A stretch of DNA of 64,000 nucleotides. Source: Phyto melanocephala (Eukaryota; Arthropoda; Insecta; Diptera; Rhinophoridae). The notes below the pieces were generated by a model that was given only the letters and a program-made list of their open reading frames with translations, was not told the origin of the DNA and searched no databases. The first letter of the stretch is position 1. Every line of letters starts with the position of its first letter. The stretch is from the NCBI GenBank assembly GCA_941918925.1, contig OW799237.1, positions 53,432,997 to 53,496,996 on the forward strand. The letters run 5' to 3'. The position numbers and the translations under genes were made by a program. Of the stretch, positions 9,714-21,231 are shown piece by piece.

Positions 9714-12700
9714 GTCAGGGTGATGGTACTAGGTCAGTATAGTAAAACCCGCAAAGGGTTTGGCGTTCGTATGTGTCAGTTTTTTTATGACATTTTAAAT
9801 TTTTTCTTGATGTTTTTTCGCTTAGTTGTAACATTTTGCAAAAACGTAGTTTAACATAACTCGAGAACCACTTGTCCGATTTTGATGAAACAAACTCAAA
9901 AAAATTTAGAATTACAATTTCTTTAATCCGTTCATATAACGTTCTTCTTTATAATCAACAGTTTTGCCGGTAAAAATAAATTTGTGGAGAAAAAAAATAT
10001 TTTTTTGCCTAAAAATTAAAAATTTTTTTTTTAATTCATAAAAAATCCAAAACGGAAAAAACGATCAAGTGTTATTAATTTCATGTAAAGTCACATAACC
10101 TATAAACAAAATGCGACATAGATCATAGAAATCGATTAACGCGTTCTGCTTTTATTTACAATTAAGTGAAGGTATCCCATTTTGACAAGAATATTGATAT
10201 TTGTTTTTATCCAAAAAAGTGTCATTTATCGCCTTTTTTATAAATTTTCCCCAATAACTCCATACTTCTGGCCATAAACTACTAAAAAAATTAAGTAAAC
10301 ATTTTTATAATTTTTTATTTTTATTTTATTTATTTATTTTTATTTATTTTAATAAATATTGCCTAGACTTTTTCGATGGTGGTTGTTCGGGACTAGTGGC
10401 ATTGCATTAATCGCTATCATCAGTTTCTGAACCACAAATAATTTCAATGTGTGACTCCACTGTTGGCTCTTCTGCATCTCCTGAAAATTCTTTATCATCA
10501 AGATCATCCTTGTCTTGCCACACAAGCTTACTCCACCAGCAAATTTCCGCAATTATTGCACTCGGCGACTTTTTGCCTCTATATCTATAAGTTTTTGTTT
10601 TATTAAAATGAGTTTGAAAAAATAAAAAATCAGTATTACCTCATTTCAAATGGCATAGCAACTTGATGATAGCGTTCACCTTGTTCATCAGATTTGGTAG
10701 CCAATTGTTTGCTGAAGTAGTCCAGATGATGATGTAAATAATGGATTTTCATGGACATGTGGACACCAATTTCCGAGAATGCTCTTAACATCCTTGCGAC
10801 AGAAACATCGTAGTTGTTAGAACGATGCTTTCCCAACAAGCCTTCTATTACTTCTTTGATTGCCTGCCATGCATTCAATTCAGCGTCAATCAAAATATTG
10901 TTGAATGCGTCACTTAATCAGCTTTCGTATATCTGGACCATTTAGTACGCCTGATTGGAAAAATATGTGATATTATAACTTACCTTCTTTAATTTTACTT
11001 TCGCTGAGTCTCGGGTAAATTAGTTTCAAACACAAGAAAACTTCATCTCTTTTGGCGACAGTTTTGATAAAATTCTTAACAATTCCAAGTTTAATATGTA
11101 GTGGAGGCAGCAATATCTTCTCCTTCGGCACTAGAGGCTCACGAATAATATTGGCCGTTTGTAACCTGCTGTGCTCTCTGAGTTTCCATCCGTGGCATGC
11201 ATATTGGTCACCGGAAAATCGTGTGTCCCAATCGCACAAAAAGCACATATATTTTATATAGCCGCTTTGAAGACCGCAAAGCATTGCTACAACTTTTAAA
11301 TCGCAGCATATGCGCCACATATGTTTGGCGTAGTTAACCATTTTTAAAATATTTTCCAGTGCATCATGTTTCTTTCGTTTCTGTACTATAGGCGATAGAA
11401 CTGAAGGTTTTTTATTGGTCTTATGCAGTAAAACCGCCTTCAAGCTGAGTTTTGAACTGTCAATAAATAATCTCCAGTCATCTGCTTCATATTTTATTTC
11501 TATTGCGTCCATAAATTTTCCTACATCCGGGCAATATGCAGAAGTTTTTTCATCATTCACAAGGAATAAACTTTGGAGTGTTGCCTGACGACTTCGATAA
11601 GCTGTGACTTTCACACCGGGTGCCAACAAATAGTTTGATTTCAAAATGGAAGCCAGCTCTTCCGATTTATGCTGTGTTAATTCCAACTTGGCAACAATTG
11701 AATCAAGCTTATTTTGATTTATTAAAATTGGCTCATTGGATACTGATGGCTCATATGGGGGATCATCACGTGCATGATATGTCGGAGCAGTCGTAGAAGA
11801 GAAAATATCTGGGCTAGAAGCTTTTGGCACAGGAATGTGGTCCGAATGAGGCAATGGTGTTGCGGCACTTGCAACACCAACGTAATTATACGATTTTCTT
11901 ATCCTTTTTGCGGCTCCTTTATTCGCACATGCATAGCAATTCAATGGATTGTGACCTTCGCCAGGATAAGTCCAAGTCATTGGGATACCGAATGGCATAC
12001 TTTCACGTCTTCTATTTTTCCAATCCATTAGACGGTTGTAGCAGCTTTTACACACTATATTTGGTACCCAATTTTCGTTCACTATAACATTTTAGTTGAA
12101 GTACATCTCGTATGTTTGAACAAAATCAGTACTGAAATTTCCCCTTTTTTTATGTGTTGAGACTTATTGACCACAGCAGTAGCAAAAGCTATTTATATCT
12201 GGCTTGCACAGTTCCATATTCTGTTCTCTTTTGTTCACTTTTAAAAAACTGGTTAAAAATCACTTTTACTGATCGCGTTCGTCGGCACTTGTTGAATGAC
12301 AAAAATCACAGAACCAGTGTGAGAAAGAGAAGAAGTATAATGACAATGCATGTTTTATGTGAACATTACAGAACCAGTATTGCCACATCAATATTTCTCT
12401 TTTAGTACAGTAGAAAAATATGAGAGAGTTCGGCTTGTGAGTGTCAATGTTTTCTCCAAATAATGTTGTGCATATCTGGAGCAAATTTTTTAAATTCATA
12501 CATTTACATAATTGTGAATAAATGAAAAACGCGTGCATCGATTTTCATGATCTATGCATTTTTTTGCTCATGAGTTATGTGACTTTACGCGAAAGTAATT
12601 AGTTTTGGCACTTTTTTCCATTTTGGATTTTTTATGAATTTAAAAAAAAAAAATTTTAATTTTTAGGCAAAAAATACTTTTTTTCCCTTCATACATTCAT

Positions 12701-12983
12701 TTTTAACTTCGAAAGTGTTGCACATATAGGAAAACGGTATAGAAACAGATTAGAGAAATTGTAATTCTTAATTTTTCTAAATTTGTTTCATCAAAATCGG
12801 ACAAGTGGTTCTCGAGTTATGTTAAACTATGTTTTCCAAAATGTTACAACTAAGCGAAAAAACATCAAGATAAGGAAAAAATTTAAAATGTCATAAAAAA
12901 AAAACTGACACATACGAACGCCAAACCCTTTGAGGGTTTTACTATACAAGTACCATCACCCTGACTTGGAATTTCTCACCCCC
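9696..12983 (-). mobile_element. DNA transposon with about 465-bp terminal inverted repeats, superfamily unassigned
   Basis: The outer ends GGGGGTGAGAAATTCC (left) and GGAATTTCTCACCCCC (right) open long inverted repeats, roughly 9696-10160 and 12520-12983. They are well conserved, including an AACTCGAGAACCACTTGTCC block in both arms and an AACGCG...ATCGAT block at their inner edges. Between them lies one minus-strand gene. No clear target duplication was found at the edges, so the exact ends and superfamily are uncertain. Confidence 0.8.
10411..12082 (-). pseudogene. Transposon-borne protein of unknown superfamily, probably its transposase
   Basis: The main open block (12082-10973, 369 codons) starts at a GTG, not an ATG, so the true N-terminus is upstream or lost. 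Near its start are cysteine pairs in IVCKSCYNRL and NCYAC, which look like a zinc-binding module. Later it has CFLCDWDTR and HGWKLREH. A short candidate intron (GTAAGT...AATCAG, about 33 bp near 10947-10979) and a one-base frameshift lead to a second block (10893-10636) with HHHLD, KSDEQGERYHQ and MPFEMR. A plausible 55-65-bp intron then leads to a last exon ending near 10411 with EICWWSK and an acidic tail. I recall similar proteins scattered through arthropod genomes, but I cannot assign a family. Its position between the inverted repeats suggests it is the transposase. Confidence 0.65.
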
Positions 12984-13413
12984 AGACAATAATCCCAAAA
13001 ATGTTCCACAGTGTAATGTACTGTATGGATATAGTATATACATATGTCGTGGTGTATGCATAGCATAGTTTATAGTAATACAGTTAATACTCGATGCATA
13101 TTACAATGGCTGGTGTGTTTTGTATTAGTATTAGTGGTTATACTGTTAACATTCATATACAGGTGTCAGGTTAATTAAGACTCGACCAAATCAACAAGTT
13201 ATAATTCAGTTCTCTTTATTTCTAAGACCATATGATTCTATGTTAACGTCGCACACAATACATCAATTTAGTCATCAATAAAATAATTAAAAGGTTTGTT
13301 AGGAAAATTAATAGTTTATATATATCAGTCGATTAAACAGTCGATCACGATGGCGTCGTCAAAGGTACTTCTTCTGTTAGTTACATAGTTGTAGTAAAAC
13401 TCCAAATACCCTT
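12984..13413. other. No gene seen
   Basis: This AT-rich stretch shows no coding potential and no clear repeat ends. An AACAGTCGATCACGATGG segment near 13340 does not lead into an ORF. Confidence 0.4.
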
Positions 13414-14195
13414 TATACCCTTCACCTGTGGTGCACAAGGGTATATATAGCTTTGTCATTCCGTTTGTAATTTCTACAATTTTTACTTCCGATCCCATAA
13501 AGTATATATTTTCTGAAAGCTTATGAATAGAGGAGTCGATTTAGCCCTGACCGTCTGTCCATGTGTATGTTGAAATCAACTTTTTAAAGCCCCCCGACAT
13601 TGCTTGGACCCGGGTGAGGTATTAAAATATCAGAAATATTCGGGAGTAGATCGGTATTGAAAATCAGAAACATCGGTACGTAAACAACTGAGATATGAGC
13701 AAAAAACCACGGCCAACTCGTTTTTCTTAACACAACAACAACACACATACATACAAACGTGGTATACTGGTTAGAGAAAACGTGGGTTCGAATCCCAGCT
13801 GACCAAAAAAAAAATTTTTTTATAACTTTTTTTATTTTTTTTATTTTATTTATACATTTTCTTTTGATTTTTTTTAATATTTTTTTTAGTTTTTATTTTA
13901 TATTTATTATTTATCTATATTTTTATAATTTTTTTTTAAATTTTTTTCATATCTTTTTTTATTTTAATTTTTTTTTTTAATTTTTTTTTAATTTTTTTTT
14001 TTAATATTTTTTTTTTAACATAAGTAAATTTATAATTTTACAATGGGATGTTTTTATATATGTTTATATATATGTTTTTTATATGTACGTACTTCATATG
14101 GGATGAATGGTGATACAAACTATTGTTATTGCATGACTGCACGTTGTGAAGGGTATATAAGATTCGGCACGGCCGAATATAGCACTGTTGCTTGT
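13414..14195 (+). repeat. Interspersed repeat family A, copy 2 (flipped core)
   Basis: The ends match copy 1: TATACCCTTCACCTGTGG on the left and the GGCACGGCC hairpin followed by GCACTGTTGCTTG on the right. The tRNA-like segment (GGTATACTGGTTAGAG ... GGTTCGAATCCCAGC, 13760-13800) and its T-rich tail lie in the opposite orientation to copy 1. Only 84 bp separate this copy from the Myd88 start codon. Confidence 0.85.
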
Positions 14196-14279
14196 TTTTA
14201 TTAATTTTACACACATCTATTTTAAAACAAGAAAAACATTTTTTATATATATTTTTATTTTTTATTTAATTTAGTTATA

Positions 14280-14700
14280 ATGGTACAGAATCTTTCATTA
14301 TCAATATTCAATATGAATCACAGTAACATGAGTATAAGCAGTAGTGTAGACTCAATCGATTCTTCTGCTATTGCTGCAGAAAGCAACGTTAAGTCATTTG
14401 AAGAAATACCATTGACAGCACTAAGTAAAAGATCATTACGAAAGCTTTCACATTTATTAAATACAAAAAAAATTTTGCGTTCAGAAGAGGGTTATGAACG
14501 AGATTGGCGAGGCTTGGCATCCTTGGCCAAACAAAAATGTTTGTACGATGGAAATGTAATAAGTGGTGATGATCCTATGGCCAAAGTAATTCAATTGTGG
14601 TGCACAAATAATCCGAAAACAGCAACCTTTGCCTTCTTGGAACACTTTCTTGGCATTATTGATAGATGGGACGTTTCTGATGATATCTTTGAGAATTTAG
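14280..14700 (+). CDS. Myd88: Myd88, death-domain exon
   Basis: This exon encodes the N-terminal part of MyD88, the cytoplasmic adaptor that links Toll receptors to the Pelle kinase in dorsal-ventral patterning and antimicrobial immunity. It has 140 codons plus one base. A serine-rich leader is followed from about residue 40 by a death domain with the MyD88-typical LRSEEGYERDWRGLASLA, LW and IDRWDVSDD stretches. Translation starts at the first ATG after an in-frame stop at 14223. A TTTAATTTAG acceptor-like sequence ends at 14274, so an upstream non-coding exon is possible. The exon ends at a GTAAGT donor (14701), leaving phase 1. The next exon at 39919 restores the frame. No breaks are seen. 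The identification rests on the death-domain and TIR pairing across the two exons. Confidence 0.9.
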
Positions 14701-14762
14701 GTAAGTAGTTTTATTTTGCCCTGAGGCCACACGTTCTTTTAAAGTTGACTTGAATAAAAAAA

Positions 14763-15772
14763 CAAGTACGATTGCTATATTCGACCGTGCTGAATCTGAT
14801 AATACCCTTCACCATCGTACATAGGTATAATCCCACATCGTAGCTTAACCTATATTTTATGTTATACGCTATTTCTCTATATTATTTCCGACGCCATCCT
14901 CGATTTTGAATTTTTACGTAGTTATCTGTATTTTCCTAGTCAAGCCCTTTCATATGATACCCATATTGATGGGGTTAAAAAAATTTTTTCCGCCATTTTG
15001 TTTAGACGCTAACTTGTATTATACATTTTTTAATAATTTACTGTATTCTACTGGCCAAGCCCTTTAATTTGATACCAATTTAGGGGGTTTAAGAATTTTT
15101 TTATTTTTTTTTAAATACCAGATTCGACCCATATATAAATTTATTGTCCGCCATTTTTTAGTGGCGGCCAACATGAATTTTAATTTTTTATAGCGCTTAT
15201 ATTGCACTTGACAAGTACTTTCAGATGATACCAATATTGACTCTTTCGGTTGTCTAGAAGCTGAAAAAAATTGCTTTTAGTTCGTAAATTTTTGGAATAT
15301 ATACTTTTAAAAAAAGTTTTTGCCTATAATATTACCGATGAGAGCTCGCTTTATCCAAAATTGTTCACGAATATCTCCAGAGGCATATTATATCTAAAAA
15401 TAGTGACAAAGGTACCTATAAATTATTCTATAACTGAAAAATTTTAATTATGGTGGTAAAAATATGGGAAAAACAGGAAGTCGGGTTTATTTGCTTATAT
15501 CTCAGAAAGTTATGGGGCGATTGTGCTGAATTTTAATAGCGATTCATTCCCGAAATATTTCCAAGAGATGGATACCATACACAGGAACATATGGCTGCTT
15601 CTAAAAGTTGATTTTAACCAACACACGGACAGACGGACATGGCTTAATCGAAAATCAGAATCAGAAAATATATACTTTATGGGGTCGGAAATGAAAATTG
15701 TACAAATTACAAACGGAATGACAAAGCTACATATGTATATACCCTTGTACACCACAGGTGAAGAGTATAAAA
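14763..15772 (-). repeat. Interspersed repeat family A, copy 3
   Basis: This reversed copy runs from CAAGTACGATTGCTATATTCG to TACACCACAGGTGAAGAGTAT. At about 1 kb it is longer than the other copies, with a different AT-rich core (14850-15470). It starts 62 bp downstream of the Myd88 exon 1 donor, so with copy 2 it brackets the exon. Confidence 0.8.
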
Positions 15773-16039
15773 AAATACGACTACTAGAATGGATTTATTT
15801 TAGTTTTTATGTATTCTTAGCAACTAAATTGTAAATGAAGTTGCTGGTATTGCCAGTATAGAAATTATGTATTTGTTAAATTTTTTTTTTTTTGCACACA
15901 CAATACAAAGATAATCAGGAGTTTATTTCATGTTGAAAAGTTTTCCGTTATTCATTTGACTATTTCGACAAATTTTAAAGGTCTTGGTTAGTTGGTAGTC
16001 AGAAAAGAAGGTGCAGGAAGCTAACAGACACCTCTACAC
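15773..16039. other. No gene seen
   Basis: Intronic AT-rich sequence with no feature I can support. Confidence 0.4.
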
Positions 16040-16420
16040 CCACACTCGGAGACCTATGTGGTCTCTTGTGTTTCCCTTTGGTGAAATAAGAATTATTAAG
16101 AATAAAAGCAATCATTAGAAAAAGACCAAATTGAAGAAAGAAATAAGGTAGAATAGTTGAAAAGAAAACCTGCAACAATATAGTCCTAACGCCTACTTTG
16201 ACTTTCCACTAGCCACCCGATCCTCATGATTCGTCTAATGATAGTATCTAGTTTATACTCCGAGACATAACAAAGTTTGGCGTTAAATCGCTTACCTAAA
16301 TACTTAATTCTATGGTTCTGCAATCTCAGGCTGTGAGAGACAACATGCTCCATCGTTTATATTTTCTCATCCTCGCACATCCTACAGTAGTCCGAAGTAC
16401 CGCGATACCATTGTATATTA
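16040..16420 (-). pseudogene. LINE C-terminal fragment
   Basis: On the minus strand the fragment reads RGTSDYCRMCEDE followed by MEHVV and RIKYLGKRF. This matches the C-terminal Cys/His motif of LINE ORF2 proteins and the corresponding CRMCLEDAE of the LINE at 54798-60479. It contains a stop and the last cysteines are replaced. Only the extreme 3' end of an old copy remains. Confidence 0.6.
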
Positions 16421-16429
16421 ATAATTGAT

Positions 16430-17353
16430 ACCCACCACCAATTTTATGTACTTTCACTCCACAAAATTTATTTTTTTGTTATTAATAGTATGGAATAATC
16501 TTTTTTTTATACTAAAATATGTATCACTTTCTTTGTATAACTTCGAAATTTTATTAAAATATTTTCGTAAATTTGGTCTTTCAATGAAAGTAGGCGTTAA
16601 AGTAGATATTTCATTATAATCCTTTATTTTTTAAAAACTGTATTTAGAGAAATTAAATGAATTTAAGATAAAGCTTTATATGGGAGGAATGCGTTAAAGT
16701 GGGCGTGTCACTTTCATTTTCTGGCATAACAATAACATTGAGTCTAGAGCTATTTGTACCTTTAATTTTGTCGGCTTTATGAGCTTTTAAATTTCATAAA
16801 CAGTATATTACGTGAAAAGTGGGCGTTATAGTAGGCGTGTCGAAGTAGTTTCTGCTAATTAATACAACTTAAATATTTCATTATAGTCCTTTATTCTTCC
16901 AAAATCTTTATTCAAAGAGAAATTATATGAATTTGAGATAAGGCGTTATATGGGTGTGGTGGGCGTAAAAGTGGACGTGCCCCATCTATTTTCCCTTAGC
17001 ACAAAGCCTTTGACCAAAAAGCATTTTTTGCAAAATTTCAGAATCATACATCTAATTTTGTCAGTTTTATTAGGTTTTAAATTTTAAATATACCGAAAAG
17101 TACACTGTGCGCCCAAATAAACCTTGTGTATAAGAAATACTCTGGAAAAATTTGAGCTTCCTGACTTTTTTGGTTCGAGCTCTATCGTGCTTTCAACAGA
17201 CGGGCAGACGGACGTACATGTTTATATCGTCATAAAATGAAGCCAGGACTCAGAAAATATACACTTTATGGGGTCCAAAATTAATATTTCGATGTGTTAC
17301 AAACGGAATGACAAAATGAATAACCCCCACCATTTTTTTGGTGGCGGGTATAA
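16430..17353 (+). repeat. Interspersed repeat family B, copy 1
   Basis: The left end (GATACCCACCACC) is degraded. The right end is ATTTTTTTGGTGGCGGGTAT. Internal landmarks are GTGGGCGT blocks, CAGACGGACG near 17205 and ACTTTATGGGGTCC near 17265. A second copy lies at 35289-36032. Non-coding. Confidence 0.65.
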
Positions 17354-17836
17354 AAAGAGTTATTAGTTCACTCCTAATGTAGAAATTCAGGTTTCATTGT
17401 AAGACTTAATTTAAGAAAATAAATTAATAGGTTGTCTTGATGAGGCCATAGGTGCAATAACAAGTATTTAAAATAGTATAACAATAACTAGTATTTAAAA
17501 TAGTATAAAACTATGTACAATTAACTAATTGGGGTCCTATAACAATAAAATGTTAAAATCGATAGTTTGATATATGAAAAAGGACATATACATATGTATG
17601 TAACTAGTCTGAAGTTAAAAGCAACTAGTAATTTCTAACGACATACCTGTTACTTAATCTGCAGAGTATATCACATTGATCTAATAGTAGACGTCTAAGC
17701 ACGTAGCGTTATTAAACGAACTTAAATTTTATTGTGAAAATTTTATTTAAAAATTCCTGCCACGAAGGAAGTAGAAGGACGAAAATTGTCTACGGAAAAA
17801 AACCTTACTTATTACTCATAAAAAAATTTAAGGTCT
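17354..17836. other. Intronic sequence without a gene
   Basis: No ORF or repeat end can be supported between the family B repeat and the Copia LTR, apart from a short duplicated ACTAGTATTTAAAATAGTAT motif near 17460-17510. Confidence 0.4.
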
Positions 17837-17841
17837 TATTA

Positions 17842-17963
17842 TGTTGAAGTTTGGTAACCCTATTATAACATGAATGTTCTTATCCATTTTTCTTTTTTAC
17901 TTACATTGCTATTTTACTTATACTTTTGTCTTAGTCTTAAACTTAACATTAAAAAATCAAACA
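17842..17963 (+). repeat. Copia 5' LTR
   Basis: This 122-bp TG...CA LTR lacks 14 bp (TTTGAATAAAGAAC) that are present in the 3' LTR, including an AATAAA signal. It is flanked by the TATTA target duplication on the left and the primer-binding site on the right. Confidence 0.9.
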
Positions 17964-17980
17964 GGTTATGAGCCCAGTAC
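17964..17980 (+). promoter_or_regulatory. Copia primer-binding site
   Basis: GGTTATGAGCCCAGTAC follows the LTR directly. It resembles the Copia primer-binding site, which pairs with an internal part of initiator methionine tRNA. Confidence 0.75.
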
Positions 17981-18027
17981 AGCGGTATAATAATTTTTGA
18001 AAGTTTAAAGACAATTTGATTGCGAAG

Positions 18028-18738
18028 ATGAGTTCATTGTACAATATTGAAAAGCTAGACGGTGGAAATTATGATTCCTGGACTATTCATATGCGCAGTG
18101 TGTTAGTGCATAGTGGATACTGGAAAGTTGTAAATGGTGAGCTTAAGGTAGAGGCTGGTATGAAACCAGAAGTGATCACAAAAATAACATCAGATGATGA
18201 GAAAGCTCTGGCCACAATTAGTCTTAGCGTGAAGCCGACACAATTGAATTACATCAAGAACTGTAAGTCATCCTGCGAAGCGTGGAAACAATTAGAGGAA
18301 GTTTATAAGCCACGGGGACCAATTCAAAAGGTAACGCTTTATAAAAAGTTATTAAATTTGGTAATGTCGGATGGTGAAGACATGGTGAAACATATAAATT
18401 CCTTCACTGAAACAGCCGATAAGTTGGAAGAAATTGGTATATCTTTCCAGGAAGAACTTTTGAGTATCATATTGTTGTCAAGCCTACCTCAACAATATGA
18501 AAATTTTGTAATTGCAATGGAGACAAGGGACAGCTTGCCCAATTTAATCTCTTTGAAACAGAAGCTTCTAGAGGAAGGAGAAAGAAGAAAGAGTGAGAGA
18601 GATGAAAATACAAACCAACAGGCTTTCAATGTGCGTACACAAATTAAAGAGAAAAACGAAAAAGTAACGTATAAGAAAAAGAAACAGAAGTTGAAGGGTA
18701 AATGTTTTGCTTGCAGGTCACTATGCAAACAAATGTAA
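18028..18738 (+). pseudogene. Copia gag
   Basis: Copia-type Gag, the structural protein of the virus-like particle. It opens with the typical LDGGNYDSW near its start, followed by a capsid-like helical region with the family pattern WKQLEEVYK and LLSSLPQQYENF. A basic tail leads to the start of a zinc knuckle, KCFAC. The second half, GHYANKC, is in another frame because bases are missing near 18712, so the frame stops at 18738. I chose the ATG at 18028 because MSSLYNIEKL matches family starts; an in-frame ATG lies at 18016. Family A copy 4 begins seven bases after this frame ends. Confidence 0.85.
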
Positions 18739-18744
18739 CAGGAA

Positions 18745-19434
18745 CAAGTAACAGTGCTATATTCGGCCGTGCCGAATCTTATATACCCTTCACAACGTGT
18801 AGTCATGCAATAACAATTGTTTGTATAACCATTCATCTCATATAAAATACATGCATACGTACACGTTAGAATAAATGTGGCATCGAATCCCAGCTGAGCC
18901 AAAAAAATTTTATTTTATTTTATTTAGTATATTATTTATATTTTATTATTTTTTAGAAAAATTTTTAAAAAATTTTTTTAAAATTTTTTTTTCTAGTTTT
19001 TTTTATTATTTTTTTCTTATTTTTAATATTTTTTTTTTTGTAATTTTTTTTGTTTGGTATGTTTTTTACATGTATGTATGTATGTATGTTGTTGTTGTTG
19101 TAATTGTGAAAAAAAACGAGGTGGTCGTGGTTTTTTGCTCATATCTCAGAAAGTTATTGGGCGATTGTGCTGAATTTCAATAGCGATTCATTCCTGGATA
19201 TTTCCAAGAGATTGATACCATATACAGATCTGAGGAACATATAGTTGCTTCTAAAAGTTGATTTCAACCAACACACGGACAGACGGACAGACGGTCAGGG
19301 CTTAATCGACTCCTCTATTCATAAGCTTTCCGAAAATATATACTTTATGGGGTCGGAAATGAAAATTGTAGAAATTACAAACGGAATGACAAAGCTATAT
19401 ATACCCTTGTGCACCACAGGTGAAGGGTATAAAA
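18745..19434 (-). repeat. Interspersed repeat family A, copy 4, inside Copia
   Basis: This reversed copy runs from CAAGTAACAGTGC, through the GGCCGTGCC hairpin, to GAAGGGTATAAAA. The host frame resumes just after it at the Copia protease, so the copy sits between zinc knuckle and protease. AACAA occurs at both edges and may be the target duplication. The tRNA-like segment has the same relative orientation as in copy 1. Confidence 0.85.
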
Positions 19435-19439
19435 AACAA

Positions 19440-20067
19440 CAACAGCATGATAGCGGTGCAACTGCACATATGTGTAACGACAGCAACATGTTTATACACA
19501 TGCAAGAACATGAAGAAAAAATTTCATTGGCTGGCAACAAATATATAACGGCTGTAGGCAAGGGTGATGTTAATTTAAAATCACTTACAAATTATGATGT
19601 TATTCTCCGAAATGTTTTGTTTTCTCCTGAATTACAGGCAAATTTTGTTTCAATAAGCAAAATCGTAGAACGTGGTTGTATAGCTACTTTAAATAATGAT
19701 GTTGCGTACATCAAAAACAAAAACATCGAAGTAGTACTGAAGGCAGTACGGAAAAATAACTTATTGGTTGATCATTATTGTAGTAGCGATGCAAAGTTAT
19801 ATGCTGCAAGTACTAAGTGGCATGACAGATACGGCCATTTAAATGACAAAAGTCTAAAGAAGGAATGGTTGATGGTTTCAACTTTAGGCAGCGGGATATT
19901 GCAGGAAAATGTAGAACTTGCATGATATACTTGAGTTAGTGCATACCGATGTTTGTAGACCGGTAAACGTAAGATCAATTGGCGGTTCAAAATATTTCTT
20001 AACATTTATTGACGATAAGTCTCGTCATATATTTGTATACTTTTTAAGATACAAATCGGAAGTTTTA
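19440..20067 (+). pseudogene. Copia protease and first half of integrase
   Basis: The frame contains DSGATAHM, the Copia aspartic-protease active site, at about 19449, and continues through a GVG-like strand region. The integrase zinc-binding portion follows (WHDRYGHLN near 19818), then after a frameshift the integrase core start [19 protein letters not shown] and KSEV up to about 20065. Frame changes near 19870 and a stop near 20066 break it. The integrase is split by the Penelope-like insertion and resumes at about 28100. Confidence 0.85.
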
Positions 20068-20082
20068 TAGAAATTTAAAATG

Positions 20083-20410
20083 ATATTCAAATTTTAATCA
20101 GGCTCGAGTTCATATTAACATTCTTATTGTTACAAAGAATTTTTTTATTTGTGATAAATGAAAGAGTAATCTGAAAAATTATATTTTTACCGACAACTAG
20201 CCGAGTGGAATGCATTTTCGAAACCAGCTACGATTTCATCATCAGCACTCTTTGCTCGGTGGGTGCATGTTGGTTGTAAATATCATCTATTTAACTCACG
20301 GGACTTAAGTTAATAGAATTCGGTAACTACTTTAGTTTTCCTTTTTCATATATTTTTACCACAATGAGTTAGATTGAAATTTTTGCTCAACAGCAACCCT
20401 TTTACTTTTG
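20083..20410 (-). repeat. Left outer inverted repeat of the Penelope-like composite
   Basis: This is the reverse complement of about 27720-28083, with shared landmarks CAGGCTCGAGTTCAT, CGGGACTTAAGTTAAT and AACAGCAACCC. It makes both outer ends of the 8-kb insertion inverted repeats of about 330-360 bp. Confidence 0.88.
20203..20250 (-). ncRNA. Hammerhead-ribozyme-like motif, left end
   Basis: Reverse-complement copy of the motif at 27874-27921 (CTGATGA box, hairpin, GAAA, flanking GAGTG/CACTC pair). It lies in the inverted outer segment. Confidence 0.5.
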
Positions 20411-21167
20411 TTTGTTATTATCTTTCATATATAATAGTTTTTTTAAGCTTAAGGTCTTTTCAATAATAAAAATTTTTTTTGGTTTTATTTTATATTATTT
20501 GATCAATATTTCGCTACCTCTTTGTGTAGCATCATCAGGATACGAGTTTTTTATTATCTATATATTTGTTTTTTGTTGGTTTAGTGTCTTGATATTTGTT
20601 ATTTTATAAATTTATAGTTTGATTAACAAATTGAAAATAATATAAAAAAAATTTTTTTTTTTTTTTTTGGAACATTTTGTCATATATAAAAATTGTACAA
20701 AAATGTAGTATAACAAAAATCTTTAATTAACAAAAATGTATTATAACAAAAATTGTTGAAAAATGTTTATAGTATTATAAGAATATGTGTAATAATAGAA
20801 AAATTGTATAACAATAATTCCATAATTTATAAAAGTATTAACAATAATTATATAAATTATTGTCTATACTTTAACATAAAAATATGTTGGTTTTGTACAG
20901 AATATTACAAATATTATATAAAATTGTTAACAGAAAATGTTATGTTACATACATATGAAACAAAAATTATATATGTATGAATGTATTGATAAAAAATTTT
21001 TTTTTTGTTAATAAATAAGTGTATTAATATTACTAAAAAGCTAATATAAAAATGTAGATATACATATATATTAATTAATCTTCATGTATTAAGATTAATT
21101 TAAAATAAATTATTATAAAAAAACTTAATAAGGAAATTATATAAACATAAATCAATAGGTATAAGTG
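20411..21167 (-). repeat. Inverted copy of the Penelope-like terminal repeat
   Basis: Reverse complement of the region after the ORF stop (22408-23160 and 25704-26460). It contains the second hammerhead-like motif in minus orientation near 20500-20545. It ends at the inverted scrap of ORF 3' end at 21168-21232. Confidence 0.85.
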
Positions 21168-21231
21168 TTATTTCTTATGTACTAAATGTCTGTAACTCTG
21201 TGCAACATTATCTGTATCTACTTTATAATTA

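Noticed and set aside
9690..12990. Target duplication of the long-TIR transposon
   Set aside because: The bases outside the G-run/C-run ends (CCAATAT and AGACAAT) do not match, so no duplication is claimed.
13760..13805. tRNA gene in family A copy 2
   Set aside because: A GGTTCGAATCC B-box and a TGGTTAGAG A-box-like run are present, but they are too close together, no anticodon arm or acceptor stem can be drawn, and the same segment recurs in other repeats. It is tRNA-like repeat sequence.
18875..19183. 102-codon open frame
   Set aside because: It is the translation of the T-rich core of family A copy 4, with long phenylalanine runs, not a protein gene.
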